Of a stretch of 64,000 nt of DNA, positions 63,391 through 64,000 are shown one piece after another. The first letter of the stretch is position 1. The number at the start of each line of letters is the position of its first letter. The stretch is from Alloascoidea africana. Taxonomy: Eukaryota > Ascomycota > Alloascoideomycetes > Alloascoideales > Alloascoideaceae. The stretch is taken from NCBI GenBank assembly GCA_030581615.1, contig JAKTTT010000006.1, forward strand, positions 248,001 to 312,000. The letters are read 5' to 3'. The position numbers and the translations under genes are program-made. The notes below the pieces were generated by a model, which was given only the letters and a program-made list of their open reading frames with translations, was not told where the DNA came from and did no database searches.

Positions 63391-64000
63391 TCAATGTAAT
63401 AAGCCCGGTCAGTAGGATCATACCCTCAGATAGATAACACACACTCATGACTTAACCCTCCTATCAGTTGAACAATAGGATTAGTGGCTTGCTGTAGAAC
63501 CAAGAATGGTGTAATTGTTAGAACGCAGAGATCATCTTTTGACCTTTTTCTTCTTTTAGAATCTCTCTCTCTCTCTCTCTATACAGTCTCTTCTCTTTGT
63601 CTGCAATCTGTGAAAGCACCGAGGAAACCATTACTTGGAGATCGTGATCAATACGTTTTATTTCTTTATCGCCATAATAATAAAACCAATCAACTCATTA
63701 ATGGTTAACACCATCTGATGCAGAATGTTTACTTTTGTGAATACAAGTAATTCTTCAATGGCTCAAGGAAAAGATAAAAATGGGTATTGCACGACCTCCA
63801 TGTTATGGTTGTCTCGGTGTTTTCACGAACATTTGCAACTGAGAATTGGCTTTCTTGTACACCTTTTCCTGAGAATACTCTCCATGGTCCACCAAGCCAC
63901 GAACATCAATAAATGGTTATTCTGGATAGAAGACCTCCAAACATCTTTTGACTTGGATAAGATGTTCATAATGGAGTTTTTCGCTCTGCGATTAGATATG
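63391..64000. other. Right-edge stretch without a supported gene
   Basis: AT-rich, with a CT dinucleotide run near 63561-63580. Short open stretches have no domain. The flank of a gene beyond the window is possible. Confidence 0.5.

Noticed and set aside
1-64000. tRNA, rRNA, spliceosomal RNA or CRISPR arrays
   Set aside because: No tRNA B-box context, no U1/U2/U5/U6 core motif, no rRNA and no regularly spaced direct repeats were seen on reading both strands; a covariance-model scan was not possible here.

Overview
The window is nuclear DNA of a budding yeast (Saccharomycotina) that lies outside both the Saccharomycetaceae and the CUG-Ser clade. A nuclear complex I subunit gene (53120-53938) rules out Saccharomyces-like yeasts. 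CTG codons sit at conserved leucines (for example in the YLKATGR stretch of aconitase), so CUG is read as leucine. Many genes carry one short intron (41-255 nt) near the 5' end, with GTATGT/GTAAGT/GTTAGT donors and TACTAAC- or CTAAC-like branch sites. Two neighbour pairs known from S. cerevisiae are kept: OCA6-DOS2 and RPL30-RPL24, both divergent.

Layout. 1-6.4 kb: a GPI-anchored wall protein, an unknown nuclear coiled-coil protein and RPS16. 6.4-11.3 kb: a 4.9-kb stretch without a convincing gene. 11.3-25 kb: a block rich in hexanucleotide repeats, with the unfolded-protein-response factor HAC1 (split by an Ire1-type 41-nt intron), an unknown tail-anchored serine-rich protein, a yapsin-type aspartyl protease and a 1694-residue Zn2Cys6 factor. 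26-31 kb: an acidic basic-patch protein and a protein with a C-terminal HPD (J-like) segment. 31.7-35.9 kb: a tandem duplication of a seven-exon gene encoding viroplasmin / RNase H1 N-terminal-type modules with no RNase H catalytic domain. 37-44 kb: a DDI1 homologue with a degenerate protease motif, TAF8, OCA6 and DOS2. 45-58.7 kb: a housekeeping run of ACO1, a GH17 glucanase, HPT1, RPL30, RPL24, a complex I subunit, STU2 and TDA10. 59.8-61.6 kb: a DHA2-type transporter. 62.1-63.4 kb: a large, nearly spacerless inverted duplication split by a 349-bp insertion.

Themes. HAC1, the yapsin, the GH17 enzyme and the GPI protein belong to secretion and wall biology. RPS16, RPL24 and RPL30 are translation genes. 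RPL30 carries what looks like an intact autoregulatory kink-turn that holds both the start codon and the 5' splice site. The observations most worth checking are the tandem viroplasmin-module genes, the HAC1 intron together with a G-quadruplex-capable leader, the RPL30 kink-turn, the altered DDI1 active site and the terminal inverted duplication. All identifications were made by eye from translated sequence; no database search was run.
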